Source of the DNA: Rothia gullae
GTDB taxonomy: Bacteria; Actinomycetota; Actinomycetes; Actinomycetales; Micrococcaceae
DNA length: 38,456 bases
NCBI RefSeq assembly: GCF_024294905.1
Contig: NZ_JANCOC010000015.1
Location: forward strand, 21,838-60,293
Direction of reading: 5' to 3'
Both the position numbers and the translations under genes were made by a program. The notes under the pieces were generated by a model. That model did not search any database and was not told the DNA's origin. It was given only the letters and a program-made list of their open reading frames with translations. Shown here piece after piece: positions 7,515-15,510 of the stretch; positions within the stretch are counted from its first letter, which is position 1, and the number at the start of each line of letters is the position of its first letter.

Positions 7515-8306
7515 ATGCACGAGCTCTTTGACCCAAACCAGGTATTCCGCATCGTCGACATTGCCGCCGTTGTCGCTAACGGCCTGCTCGGCGGTGCCGT
7601 GGCGCGCGCCTTCCGGTTCGACATTGTGGGCTTCCTGCTACTCGCGGTCGCCTGCGGCATGGGCGGCGGTATGATCCGTGACATCCTACTGAATTCCGGT
7701 CTGCCGGTGGCTCTCACCGACAGCGGCTACTGGGTTGGCGCTATCGGCTCCTCGATTCTGGCGTACAGCCTCGATTTGAGTGCCCGCTGGGCAACCCGCA
7801 CCATGCTCATTATTGACTTCGTCGGTATGGGCGCGTGGGCAGCAACCGGCACCATTAAGTCCCTTAACTTGGGTCTGCACTGGCTGCCCGCTATCGCGCT
7901 GGGTGTCACCACCGCGGTCGGTGGCGGCGTTATCCGTGACATTATGGTCAACCGCATTCCGGCAATTTTTGGCGGTAACTCGCTGTACGCGACGGTCGCG
8001 TTTGTGGGTGCGACCGAGACGGCGATTGTGTCTGGTTTCTTCCACCGCCCGAACCTGGCGATGGGTCTGTCCATTCTGATGTGTTTGGTGCTGGGTGTGC
8101 TCTCACACGCGAAGAATTGGCAGTTGCCGACCACCCCGGCTGAGCTGCGTGTACCTCGCCCGCGTTTTCTCACTCTGTTCAGGCGTGAGGATTATACGGT
8201 GGCTAATGAGGGTTGGTCGCCCGGTGAGCCGCTCACTGAGCAGCTTGAGGTGATTAATGCTGAGCAGCTGGAGGAGTACCGCCGTTCTAAGAGGCTTTCA
8301 GAGTAA
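7515..8306 (+). CDS. TRIC/UPF0126 (YicG-like) membrane channel protein
   Basis: A 263-residue membrane protein of the bacterial TRIC (trimeric intracellular cation channel) family, formerly UPF0126; homologs form monovalent-cation channels. Two internally repeated halves are visible, each with a Gly-rich kink followed by IRD (GMGGGMIRDIL and VGGGVIRDIMVNRIP). There are about seven hydrophobic segments, then a 55-residue charged cytoplasmic tail rich in Glu and Arg. The ATG at 7515 follows CAGGAG, so the 42-residue upstream extension of the frame is rejected. It is a single gene that ends at a long hairpin shared with the convergent ABC operon. Confidence 0.85.
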   Translation: MHELFDPNQVFRIVDIAAVVANGLLGGAVARAFRFDIVGFLLLAVACGMGGGMIRDILLNSGLPVALTDSGYWVGAIGSSILAYSLDLSARWATRTMLIIDFVGMGAWAATGTIKSLNLGLHWLPAIALGVTTAVGGGVIRDIMVNRIPAIFGGNSLYATVAFVGATETAIVSGFFHRPNLAMGLSILMCLVLGVLSHAKNWQLPTTPAELRVPRPRFLTLFRREDYTVANEGWSPGEPLTEQLEVINAEQLEEYRRSKRLSE

Positions 8307-8328
8307 AAACAATATATGCTGAATATAG

Positions 8329-8388
8329 AATATGGGCTGGTTTCCGCACGTCAGATGATTATCTGACCGGCAGAAACCAGCCCATATT
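8329..8388. terminator. Bidirectional terminator with nested hairpin
   Basis: Sixteen-bp perfect arms (8329-8344 and 8373-8388) enclose a second stem TCAGAT-4-ATCTGA. It lies between the convergent TRIC-like gene and the ABC ATPase gene and should stop both. Confidence 0.85.
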
Positions 8389-8405
8389 TACTATGTGCAG
8401 TACGA

Positions 8406-9155
8406 CTAAATCGTGTACTCGGTGCTGTCATACACCGTCAAGAACTTACGGATACGCTCGTCGTCCGAAGCAAAGAAACCGGTCGGCTCACCGTTATAGC
8501 GCAGGGTGCCGTTCTCCAGGAACACGATACGGTCCGCAACCTTCTTCGCAAACGCCATATTGTGCGTCACGATGACCAGGGAGCGACCCTCCTTCGCCAG
8601 CTGCATGAGCACGCGGATAACCTCCGCCTCCAGCTCGGGATCCAGCGCACTCGTCGGCTCATCAAAGAGCAGGTAGGAGGGTTCCAGCGCCAAGGCGCGG
8701 GCAATCGCCACACGCTGCTGCTGACCACCCGAGAGAGCATCCGGGTAGGAATCTACCTTGTCGGCAAGACCCACCTTCGCCAGCAGCTCGCGGGCACGCT
8801 CCTGCGCCTGCTGAGCGCTCAGGGTGCCGTTGAGGGTCGGGGCGAGCGCCACGTTCTTCAACGCCGTGTAGTTCGGGAACAGGTTGAACTGCTGGAACAC
8901 CATCGCCGAACGGGAACGAATATCGCGCACCTGCGCGTCGGTGAGCTTCTGGCTGTAATCCACCTGCGCGTCGTCAATGGTGAGCGTGCCGGACTGTGGG
9001 GTTTCCAGCAGGTTCAGGCAACGCAGCAGAGTAGACTTACCACTACCGGAGGGGCCCAGAATCACCGTGGTCTCACCGTCGGGGATGTCCAGGCTGATGT
9101 TCTTGAGCACCTGCGTCGTACCGAAGCTCTTCGACAGGGAATCAACGCTAAGCAT
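8406..9155 (-). CDS. Amino-acid ABC transporter ATPase (cystine/polar amino acid type)
   Basis: A 249-residue nucleotide-binding subunit powering an amino-acid importer at the inner face of the membrane. Walker A is GPSGSGKST (34-42), the Q-loop is VFQQF, the signature is LSGGQQQR (141-148), Walker B is YLLFDEPTSALD, and the H-loop is VTHNM. All motifs are intact. It overlaps the permease gene by 8 nt, indicating translational coupling. It belongs to the GlnQ/TcyC class. Substrate assignment to cystine comes from the binding proteins and from the surrounding sulfur-metabolism genes, and is inference. Confidence 0.93.
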   Translation of the reverse strand: MLSVDSLSKSFGTTQVLKNISLDIPDGETTVILGPSGSGKSTLLRCLNLLETPQSGTLTIDDAQVDYSQKLTDAQVRDIRSRSAMVFQQFNLFPNYTALKNVALAPTLNGTLSAQQAQERARELLAKVGLADKVDSYPDALSGGQQQRVAIARALALEPSYLLFDEPTSALDPELEAEVIRVLMQLAKEGRSLVIVTHNMAFAKKVADRIVFLENGTLRYNGEPTGFFASDDERIRKFLTVYDSTEYTI

Positions 9156-9822
9156 TGTTGCTCCTCACGTAACGGTTGCTGTACTTCTCCAATGCCGACT
9201 GTGCGGCGGTCAGCAGAGTGAAAATCACCAGGTAAATGATGGCAACCTCGGAGTACATTGCCAGCGGCTCGAAAGTACGCGACGCAATCTGCTTACCGGT
9301 CTGGAACAGGTCAACCATCGAAATGACCGACACCAGCGAAGTGCCCTTGATCAGGTCGATAAAGTTGTTGCCCAGGTTCGGCAGAGCAATACGTACCGCC
9401 TGCGGAATGACCACGTGGCGCAGGGTCTGCATGCGGGTGAAGTTCAGGGTTGCCGCCGCCTCAAACTGACCGCGCGGAATAGCCGCCACCGCGGAACGGA
9501 ACGTCTCCGCCACGTACGCGCCGGTGTGCAGGCTCATCGTGATGATCGCGGCACTCCACACGTCCAGGGCAATACCGACCTTCGGCAGGCCGTAGAAGAC
9601 GATGAACAGCTGCACCAGCAGCGGGGTGCCGCGGAAGACCCAGATATACAGCCAGGCCAGCCAGTTCACCGGGGCGAAGCGGCTCGTGCGCGCGCCGGCA
9701 GAGATGATGCCCACCAGCAGCGCTAGCGCGAAGGAGATGAGCGATAGCGGAATGGTCACTGCCACCGTCGAGGTCAGCAGCTGCGGCAGTGATTCTGCCC
9801 AGAGGTTGAGGTAGCGTTCCAT
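9148..9822 (-). CDS. Amino-acid ABC transporter permease
   Basis: A 224-residue inner-membrane permease of the His/Glu/Gln/Arg/opine family with about five helices. The conserved WVFRGTPLLVQLFIVFYGLP segment and the EAA loop (GQFEAAATLNFTRMQTLRHVVIPQA) that docks on the ATPase are both clear. The sequence resembles cystine permeases of the YecS/TcyL type. It starts 28 nt after the upstream binding protein gene and overlaps the ATPase gene, so these three form one transcription unit. Only one permease gene is present, so the membrane part is probably a homodimer. Confidence 0.92.
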   Translation of the reverse strand: MERYLNLWAESLPQLLTSTVAVTIPLSLISFALALLVGIISAGARTSRFAPVNWLAWLYIWVFRGTPLLVQLFIVFYGLPKVGIALDVWSAAIITMSLHTGAYVAETFRSAVAAIPRGQFEAAATLNFTRMQTLRHVVIPQAVRIALPNLGNNFIDLIKGTSLVSVISMVDLFQTGKQIASRTFEPLAMYSEVAIIYLVIFTLLTAAQSALEKYSNRYVRSNNA

Positions 9823-9850
9823 GCGCGGAACTCAGCTCCTTATGAGAGTG

Positions 9851-10669
9851 TTAGTTCTTCGGGGAGAGGTCTTCGCCCACGTACTTCTCGTAAATCGCCT
9901 TGATGTCACCGTTCTCTAGGTGCTTCTTCAGCGACTCGTCGATAGCGTTACGCAGGGCGTCCTGACCCTTAGGCAGCAGGATGGAGGAGTTGCTGCCGGT
10001 GCCCAGGTCACCGGAGAGCAGGCGCAGGTTAGCGTCCGGGTGCTCCTTCAAGTACTCGGCGAAGGACACGGAGTCGTTCGCGGTCATCTCTGCACGGCCC
10101 GAGAGGACCTGCTCGATAGCCTCATCGAAACCGGAAACAACCACGATCGAGGCGCCCTTCGCCTCCACCATCTTGCGGAAGTTCGAGGTCTCAGACTGCG
10201 CCGAGGAGTGACCGGAAATCTCGCTCACGTTCTGCAGGGAAGAATCCTTCTTCACGGCAACCTTCGGCTCGGAGTACAGGTAGGGTACGGAGAAGTCGTA
10301 CTTCTGCTTGCGCTCATCGGTTGCAGAAACGTTGTTGATGACGATGTCGTAGCGGTTAGCGTCCACGCCGGCAATCAGGGAATCCCAGGGGGTTTCGGTG
10401 AACTCTGCGGTCACACCCAGGTCCTTAGCGACCAGGTCGATGATTTCCTTCTCGAAACCGACCAGGGTGCCGTTCGAATCGTGGAAGGAGAAGGGGCGGT
10501 AGGTGCCCTCCATGCCCACACGGATCTTACCGGCAGACTTGATGGCCTCCAGCTTGTTGGTGCTGGATGCGGTGCTGCTGCTGGACGAACCGCACGCTGC
10601 GAGCAGTGCAGCCAGGCCGGTGAATGCGGAGCCTGCGAGGACGGTGCGGCGGTTAATCATTGCGGACAT
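9851..10669 (-). CDS. Amino-acid (probably cystine) binding lipoprotein, copy 1
   Basis: A 272-residue family 3 solute-binding protein (SBP_bac_3). The N-terminus has a twin-arginine-like NRRTVLAG, a hydrophobic stretch and the lipobox LLAAC, so it should be lipid-anchored outside the membrane. The mature protein shows GKIRVGMEGTYRPFSFHD, PWDSLIAGVDANRYDIVINNV and DERKQKYDFSVPY, the pattern of cystine-binding FliY/TcyA relatives. It is followed by the permease and ATPase genes. The leader GAAAGAAGAACACT directly before its ATG is identical to that of ahpC. A 270-bp gap separates it from its paralog upstream, so it probably has its own promoter. Confidence 0.9.
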   Translation of the reverse strand: MSAMINRRTVLAGSAFTGLAALLAACGSSSSSTASSTNKLEAIKSAGKIRVGMEGTYRPFSFHDSNGTLVGFEKEIIDLVAKDLGVTAEFTETPWDSLIAGVDANRYDIVINNVSATDERKQKYDFSVPYLYSEPKVAVKKDSSLQNVSEISGHSSAQSETSNFRKMVEAKGASIVVVSGFDEAIEQVLSGRAEMTANDSVSFAEYLKEHPDANLRLLSGDLGTGSNSSILLPKGQDALRNAIDESLKKHLENGDIKAIYEKYVGEDLSPKN

Positions 10670-10940
10670 AGTGTTCTTCTTTCGTGTGGTGATTGATGCT
10701 CTTGTAGTTGCGGGTTGTCACCCTGCGGTAACCCGGGGGCATCGTGCGGTGTGCCCCTTCTCTGCGGGTGCAACGCTGGCTATCCTACAGCTATTCCCCG
10801 TGGGAAAGAATTCAACGTAACATTCCGTCATATTCTCTCATCGGTGCAGGATAAGCCACGGAGACATCAACCACGACGCAATTTCAGAAGTCCTGGCGGG
10901 TGAGCCCTTTCCGGGCCCCTTCCGAGCCTTTCACGAAAGC
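10670..10940 (-). promoter_or_regulatory. Gap between the two binding-protein genes, probable promoter
   Basis: This 271-bp non-coding stretch precedes copy 1. It contains the word CGTCATAT at 10826-10833, also found upstream of both cystathionine-type enzyme genes, and ends in the strong leader before the ATG. I see imperfect G/C-rich stems just after the stop of copy 2 (10890-10935) but no convincing terminator. Confidence 0.4.
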
Positions 10941-11786
10941 TTAGGAGGCGGGGCTCAAATCTTCGCTCACATGCTTCTCGAAAATTGCTTTGAAGTCGCC
11001 GTTGCCCAGGTGCTTCTTGATGGAGGCGTCAATCGCATCCTTCAGCGCAGTCTGGTTCTTGGGCAGCAGAACGGCGACGTTGGTGCCGGGGCCGACCTCG
11101 CCCTCCAGCAGGCGCAGGTTGGCGTCCGGGTGCTCCTTGAAGTACTCGGCGAAGGACACGGAGTCGTTGGCGGTCAGCTCGGCGCGGCCGGTGAGCACCT
11201 GCTCGATAGCCTCGTCAAAGCCGGTGACTTCGATGATGGTGGCGCCGCGTTCCTCCACGAGCTTGCGGTAGTTGCTGGTGGCGCTCTGGGCGGCGCTATG
11301 GCCGGAGATTTCGGAGGCGTTCTTCAGGCTCGAGTCCTTCTTCACGCCCACGCGAGCACGGGAGTGCGCGTAGGGCACGGAGAAATCGTACTTCTTCTTA
11401 CGTTCCTCGGTGGGTGCCACGTTATTGAGCACGATGTCGTAGCGGCCCGCGTCCACGCCGGCGATAAGCGAGTCCCAGGGGGTTTCGATGTACTCGGCGG
11501 TCACGCCCAGGTCCTTGGCGAGGGTCTCGGCGATGTCGTACTCGAAGCCGGCGAGCTTACCGGAGGCGTCGTGGTAGGTGTAGGGGCGGTAGGTACCCTC
11601 CACGCCGATGCGGATTTTGCCCGCGGACTTGATGGACTCCAGCAGGTTGGAGGAGCTCTGTGCGGAGCCTGCGCTGGAGCCGTTACCGCCGGAGCAGGCG
11701 GCGAGCAGGCCGGTGGTTCCGGCAAGGGCCGCGCCCAGTAGCAGGGAGCGTCGGTTCAGCACAGCGGAGGTGTTAAGAACGGTCAT
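10941..11786 (-). CDS. Amino-acid (probably cystine) binding lipoprotein, copy 2
   Basis: A 281-residue paralog of the next binding protein downstream, similar along its whole length (same GKIRIGVEGTYRPYTYHD, PWDSLIAGVDAGRYDIVLNNV and KKYDFSVPY blocks). The signal is Tat-like (LNRRSLLLG) with the lipobox GLLAAC. Codon use is more G-ending than copy 1 and the ligand-loop residues differ (SRARVGV versus SEPKVAV), so the two may differ in ligand or affinity. No separate permease accompanies it, so it presumably shares the importer encoded downstream. It follows a cystathionine-type enzyme gene after 98 bp, suggesting linked expression. Confidence 0.9.
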   Translation of the reverse strand: MTVLNTSAVLNRRSLLLGAALAGTTGLLAACSGGNGSSAGSAQSSSNLLESIKSAGKIRIGVEGTYRPYTYHDASGKLAGFEYDIAETLAKDLGVTAEYIETPWDSLIAGVDAGRYDIVLNNVAPTEERKKKYDFSVPYAHSRARVGVKKDSSLKNASEISGHSAAQSATSNYRKLVEERGATIIEVTGFDEAIEQVLTGRAELTANDSVSFAEYFKEHPDANLRLLEGEVGPGTNVAVLLPKNQTALKDAIDASIKKHLGNGDFKAIFEKHVSEDLSPAS

Positions 11787-11834
11787 TCTTGGTTCCTTAA
11801 TCTACGTTAATGTGTGGTGTATAAGTTGAAATCT

Positions 11835-11876
11835 GCGGTATGGACCGGCGACGTTCGCCAGCGGTATGGACCGGCG
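11835..11876 (-). repeat. 16-bp direct repeat forming short stem-loops
   Basis: GCGGTATGGACCGGCG is present at 11835-11850 and 11861-11876. Each copy contains CGGT-4-ACCG, and the spacer contains GGCGA-3-TCGCC, so three small hairpins stand in a row between the stop of the PLP enzyme gene and the start of the binding-protein gene. Confidence 0.8.
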
Positions 11877-11884
11877 GCACGAAC

Positions 11885-13045
11885 CTAGCCGGCGAAGGCG
11901 GCCTTCAGACCAATCTCCAGGGCCGCGATGAGGTCCTGAACATCCTCAATGCCGATTGCCAGGCGCACGAGGCGGTCATCCACGCCGAACTCGTCGCGGT
12001 GCTCCTGGGCGTAGGCGCTATGCGTGGTGTGCGCGGGCAGGCTCACGAGCGATTCGATGCCACCCAGGCTCACGGCGTTCACGAAGATGGGCAGGGAACG
12101 GGCGAAGGCCTGCGCGTCGCCGCCGTCCTTGAGCAGCAGCGAAAAGACGGAGCCGATGCCGCGGGCCTGGCGGGACTGCACCTCCGTCTGTTCCTCGGAG
12201 GAGCTGCCGGCGTAGAAAATCTTCTCGACCTCGGGGCGCTCAGAGAGGAACTCGATGAGCTCGCGGGCGTTCTGCTGCTGGCGTTCCAGGCGCAGAGCCA
12301 GGGTCTTCACGTCCTGCAGCAGGCGGTAGGAGTCAATCGGGGGCAGCAACGCGCCGCTGACGAGCTGACCGCGGTGCAGCAGAACGGCCAGGTCGGGGTC
12401 GTTCGTGGCCGCAACACCGGCGAGCAGGTCGGCGTGGCCGGCCAGGAACTTGGTAGCGGACTGCACGGTGATGTCCGCGCCGAGCTCCAGGGGACGCTGC
12501 AGGTAGGGGGTCATGAAGGTATTGTCCACGATCAGCAGGGCGCCGTGGCGGTGCACCAGCTCCGCAACCGCGGCAATGTCGGTGACCTGCAAGGTAGGGT
12601 TCGTGGGGGTCTCTAGGAAGACGACCTTCACGTCCGGGGTAAAGTCCTCATCGCTCAGGGTCGTGAAGTCGCTGATGAAGCGGGTCTTCACGGCGCGTTT
12701 AGTCAGCTCGGTGGTCGCGAAGCGGTAGGTGCCGCCGTAGGTCGGCATGCCCAGCAGCAGGGTGTCGCCCGCCTCCAGAACGCCGAGGGCCGCCGCGGTG
12801 GCCGCCATGCCGGAGGGGTACGCGTAGGCGTGCTCGGCCCCCTCGAGCGCGGCGAGGGTCGCCTGCAGGTTATCGCGGGTGGGGTTCGCGCCACGCTGGT
12901 ACATGTAGGTGGTATCCTCACCTGCGGTACCGAAGGTGCTAGCCAGGTAGACCGGCGGCACGGACGCATCGTAGCGGGCATCGTGCACGGCGTGGATGGT
13001 GCGGGTCGTGAACCCGGTCGGTTCGAGCTGGTTCCGCTGGCTCAT
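11885..13045 (-). CDS. Cys/Met-metabolism PLP enzyme (cystathionine gamma-synthase/lyase type), copy 1
   Basis: A 386-residue member of the Cys_Met_Meta_PP family, which handles cystathionine, homocysteine and cysteine through pyridoxal phosphate. Visible landmarks are YQRGANPTR (substrate/PLP phosphate region of the neighbouring subunit), YPSGMAA, the Asp in LIVDNTFMTPY that pairs with the PLP ring nitrogen, and Lys199 in SATKFLAGHAD that forms the Schiff base. Length is normal. Sequence alone does not separate gamma-synthase (MetB) from gamma- or beta-lyase. Gene order with a cystine-type binding protein suggests a role in interconverting cysteine and homocysteine. The start ATG follows GGAGAACC. 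Confidence 0.9.
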   Translation of the reverse strand: MSQRNQLEPTGFTTRTIHAVHDARYDASVPPVYLASTFGTAGEDTTYMYQRGANPTRDNLQATLAALEGAEHAYAYPSGMAATAAALGVLEAGDTLLLGMPTYGGTYRFATTELTKRAVKTRFISDFTTLSDEDFTPDVKVVFLETPTNPTLQVTDIAAVAELVHRHGALLIVDNTFMTPYLQRPLELGADITVQSATKFLAGHADLLAGVAATNDPDLAVLLHRGQLVSGALLPPIDSYRLLQDVKTLALRLERQQQNARELIEFLSERPEVEKIFYAGSSSEEQTEVQSRQARGIGSVFSLLLKDGGDAQAFARSLPIFVNAVSLGGIESLVSLPAHTTHSAYAQEHRDEFGVDDRLVRLAIGIEDVQDLIAALEIGLKAAFAG

Positions 13046-13354
13046 GGTGGTTCTCCTCCGTTCGGGCTACCCCGAACGCGGGCGTAGCTGGTATTCGTCG
13101 TGTATCCGGGATTTACCCTACCCGCATTTTTTATGCCGTTCTAACCCCGAGTCACGGGGGTTAATATGTTCACACAACGTCATATAAAAATGCAGTGAGG
13201 GTACACAAAATACCCGAATCAAAAACATTCTTTTAAATTGAAAGAAATACGTTAATCCGGGTATTTTGAGTAATTATTATGGGTGAAATTACACCGCGTA
13301 TTTGGGGTACCTCGAATCACGCGATACGGTCGTGCGGTGCCTCATGTTCAGGTA
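13046..13354 (-). promoter_or_regulatory. AT-rich control region upstream of PLP enzyme copy 1
   Basis: This 309-bp gap is much more A/T-rich than its surroundings. It holds a hairpin TAACCCC-8-GGGGTTA (13142-13163), the word CGTCATAT (13178-13185), and an inverted repeat AAAATACCCG/CGGGTATTTT (13207-13216 and 13258-13267). The middle part of the last repeat can alternatively pair with GGGTA at 13199-13203. These are candidates for operators or an attenuator; I could not match a known SAM riboswitch. Confidence 0.4.
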
Positions 13355-14506
13355 CTATGCCTGATGCGCCAGGGCTGCGGTCAGGCCACGCTCCAAATCC
13401 TCGATAATGTCCTCAATCTCCTCGATGCCGATGGCCAGGCGGATAAGATTGTCGCTCACGCCGTATTCATCGCGGTGCGCCTGCGTATAGGCTGCCTGCA
13501 CCATGAGCGCGGGACGAACCACCAGCGATTCGATACCGCCCAGGCTCACCGCGTGGCTGAAAATCTTCAGGGCTTCGAGGAAGGCGGGCAGGTCTGCGCC
13601 GTCCACCAGCTCCATGGAGATGAGCGCGCCCAGGCCGTTCGCCTGGCGGGCGTGCACCTGCGCCTCATACTCGCTGTGCGAACCCGCGTAGAGCACGCGC
13701 TTCACGGCGGGGTGCGCCTCCAGGTAGTTGATGACCTCGATGGTGTTCTTCTGCTGCTGGGTCAGGCGCAGCTTGAGGGTCTTGACTTCCTGCAGCAGGC
13801 GGTAGGAGTCGGTGGGCGAAAGCATTGCGCCGGTAATCATCTGCAGGTGCCAGAGGCGCTCGGCGAGCGCGTCATCGTTGGTTGCGGCGACACCTCCGAG
13901 TAGGTCGGCGTGGCCGCCCAGGTACTTGGTGGCGGACTGCACGCTGATGTCTGCGCCCAGGTCGAGGGGCTTCTGCAGCAGCGGGGTCATGAAGGTGTTA
14001 TCGACGACCACGATTGCGCCGTTGCGGTGCGCGATTTCGGCGATGGCGGCAATGTCGCTCACGCGCAGTAGCGGGTTGGAGGGGCTCTCCAGGAACACCA
14101 TGGTCACGTTGTCGGTGAAGTCCTCGTCGGTGAGGGCCGTGAAGTCGCCGATGAAGCGGGTCTTGACGCCGCGGGCGGGCAGCTCGATGGTCGCGAAGCG
14201 GTAGGTGCCGCCGTAGGAGGGCATGCCCAGCAGCAGGGTCTCGCCTTCCTTGAGGATGCCGAGGGCGGCAGCGGTGGCGCCCATTCCGGAGGGGTAGGCG
14301 AAGGCGTGCTTGGCGCCTTCGAGGGTTGCGAGCGTGGTTTCGAGGGCCGCACGGGTGGGGTTGCCGCCGCGCTGGTAGTCGTAGGGGCCTTCGGTGCCGT
14401 CACAGGGCTGGGCGTAGGTGGTGGTCGTGTAGATCGGAGGCAGGATGGAGCCGTACGGGTTGTCGCGGTCCGTAGTGTGAATTGCCTTCGTGGTAAATCC
14501 GGTCAT
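13355..14506 (-). CDS. Cys/Met-metabolism PLP enzyme (cystathionine gamma-synthase/lyase type), copy 2
   Basis: A 383-residue paralog of the downstream enzyme with the same landmarks: YQRGGNPTR, YPSGMGATAAAL, VVVDNTFMTP, and the PLP lysine Lys194 in SATKYLGGHAD. The two are collinear throughout but clearly diverged. One probably works in the gamma-synthase direction (O-acetyl- or O-succinylhomoserine plus cysteine to cystathionine) and the other as a lyase; which is which cannot be decided here. It has its own AT-rich upstream region, and the 309-bp gap after it also looks like a promoter, so the copies are likely expressed separately. Confidence 0.9.
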   Translation of the reverse strand: MTGFTTKAIHTTDRDNPYGSILPPIYTTTTYAQPCDGTEGPYDYQRGGNPTRAALETTLATLEGAKHAFAYPSGMGATAAALGILKEGETLLLGMPSYGGTYRFATIELPARGVKTRFIGDFTALTDEDFTDNVTMVFLESPSNPLLRVSDIAAIAEIAHRNGAIVVVDNTFMTPLLQKPLDLGADISVQSATKYLGGHADLLGGVAATNDDALAERLWHLQMITGAMLSPTDSYRLLQEVKTLKLRLTQQQKNTIEVINYLEAHPAVKRVLYAGSHSEYEAQVHARQANGLGALISMELVDGADLPAFLEALKIFSHAVSLGGIESLVVRPALMVQAAYTQAHRDEYGVSDNLIRLAIGIEEIEDIIEDLERGLTAALAHQA

Positions 14507-14700
14507 GCTGTCCTCGGCTAAGGTTGGGCATAAAATGCGGGAAAAAAATATATTGCTAGCTTAGGGCTCTTTTGGGGTGCTGACTAGTTTTTTCTTTTCT
14601 GTGACTGAGTGACTTTTTATGACTAAAAAACTGCGTTATATTTCGACATTTTAGACATATATTTCGTCATATTTCGCGCGTGAAAAGACCCAGCGGTCGG
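14507..14700 (-). promoter_or_regulatory. AT-rich promoter/operator region of PLP enzyme copy 2
   Basis: Within 14635-14685 the octamer ATATTTCG-like word occurs three times together with GACATAT and CGTCATAT (14665-14672). The same CG(A/T)CATAT words occur upstream of the other sulfur genes in this window, so this is a candidate operator cluster. The rest of the gap up to 14890 shows nothing I can interpret. Confidence 0.4.
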
Positions 14701-14892
14701 TACGCGTGTGTGCTGAGTACCGGCCGCCGGGCTCCACACTAGGATACCGGCTCAGCACCCCAGAGCATAGAGCTAAGGTTTACCTCAAAGCTGAATACTC
14801 CCCCACTAGGGGCGATACTGCGCCTTCAATCTCGCCCAAACACGCCAGATGCCCTGCCGGGCACTACACCGGGTATTACACCGGACATAGAA

Positions 14893-14933
14893 GGAGGGGC
14901 GCACCCGGGAATCACCCCGGGTACGCCCCCTTC
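14893..14933 (-). terminator. Hairpin terminator of the metY operon
   Basis: GGGGCG.ACCCGGG and its complement pair with one internal mismatch around a short loop, followed on the minus strand by CTCCTTCT. It lies about 70 bp after the stop of the CoA-binding protein gene. Confidence 0.65.
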
Positions 14934-15003
14934 CGCTCAAACGCTTGTAAGCGCCTGATTCTTTGTAATTACAAGCCGCAGCGGCTTATACAGCACAGGT
15001 TGC

Positions 15004-15510
15004 TTACTTCGACAGCACCTGACGCTTCGAAGAAATCACGCCCGTATTGAAACCAGCCAGGTGCAGGCCACCGTGGAAACGCGCGTGCTCAATCTTCACG
15101 CACTTATCCATCACCACGTTCAGGCCGGCAGCCTCACCAATCGCGGCAGCCTCCTCACTCCATGAGCCCAGCTGCATCCACACGGTCTTCGCGCCCAGAT
15201 CCACAGCCTCCTGAACCACGCCCGGCAGGTCCTCATCACGGCGGAAAATCTCCACCAGATCCGGGACCTCCGGCAGATCCTGCAGCGACGGGTACACCGG
15301 CTGACCCAGCACAAGCTTGCCCTTCGCCGCCAGAATCGGGTTCACAAAATACAGCTTGTACGGCGACGCCGACTGCAGGTACGTTGCCACAAAGTACGAA
15401 GCACGCGAAATCTTATCGCTCATACCCACAATCGCAATCGTGCGGGTATTATGCAGAATGTTCAGACGCTCAGGGGCGGAAGGACCCACCCAGGTACGCT
15501 TCTCAGTCAT
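15004..15510 (-). CDS. CoA-binding domain protein (YccU-like)
   Basis: A 168-residue single-domain protein of the CoA_binding_2 family with a Rossmann fold (TIAIVGMSDKISRASYFVATYL as the nucleotide-binding beta-alpha unit, then LVEIFRRDEDLPGVVQEAVDLGAKTVWMQLG). Homologs bind CoA in structures, but their cellular role is not settled. Its ATG overlaps the metY stop codon (TAATG), so it is translationally coupled to metY. This argues for a function tied to O-acetylhomoserine sulfhydrylation or to the acetyl-CoA that makes its substrate. No membrane or export signal is seen. Confidence 0.88.
   Translation of the reverse strand: MTEKRTWVGPSAPERLNILHNTRTIAIVGMSDKISRASYFVATYLQSASPYKLYFVNPILAAKGKLVLGQPVYPSLQDLPEVPDLVEIFRRDEDLPGVVQEAVDLGAKTVWMQLGSWSEEAAAIGEAAGLNVVMDKCVKIEHARFHGGLHLAGFNTGVISSKRQVLSK

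Noticed and set aside
14700..14890. SAM riboswitch or T-box before methionine genes
   Set aside because: I looked for the conserved cores of SAM-I and SAM-IV and for a T-box motif and did not see them. The stretch also lies at the 3' side of the metY operon rather than in a leader.
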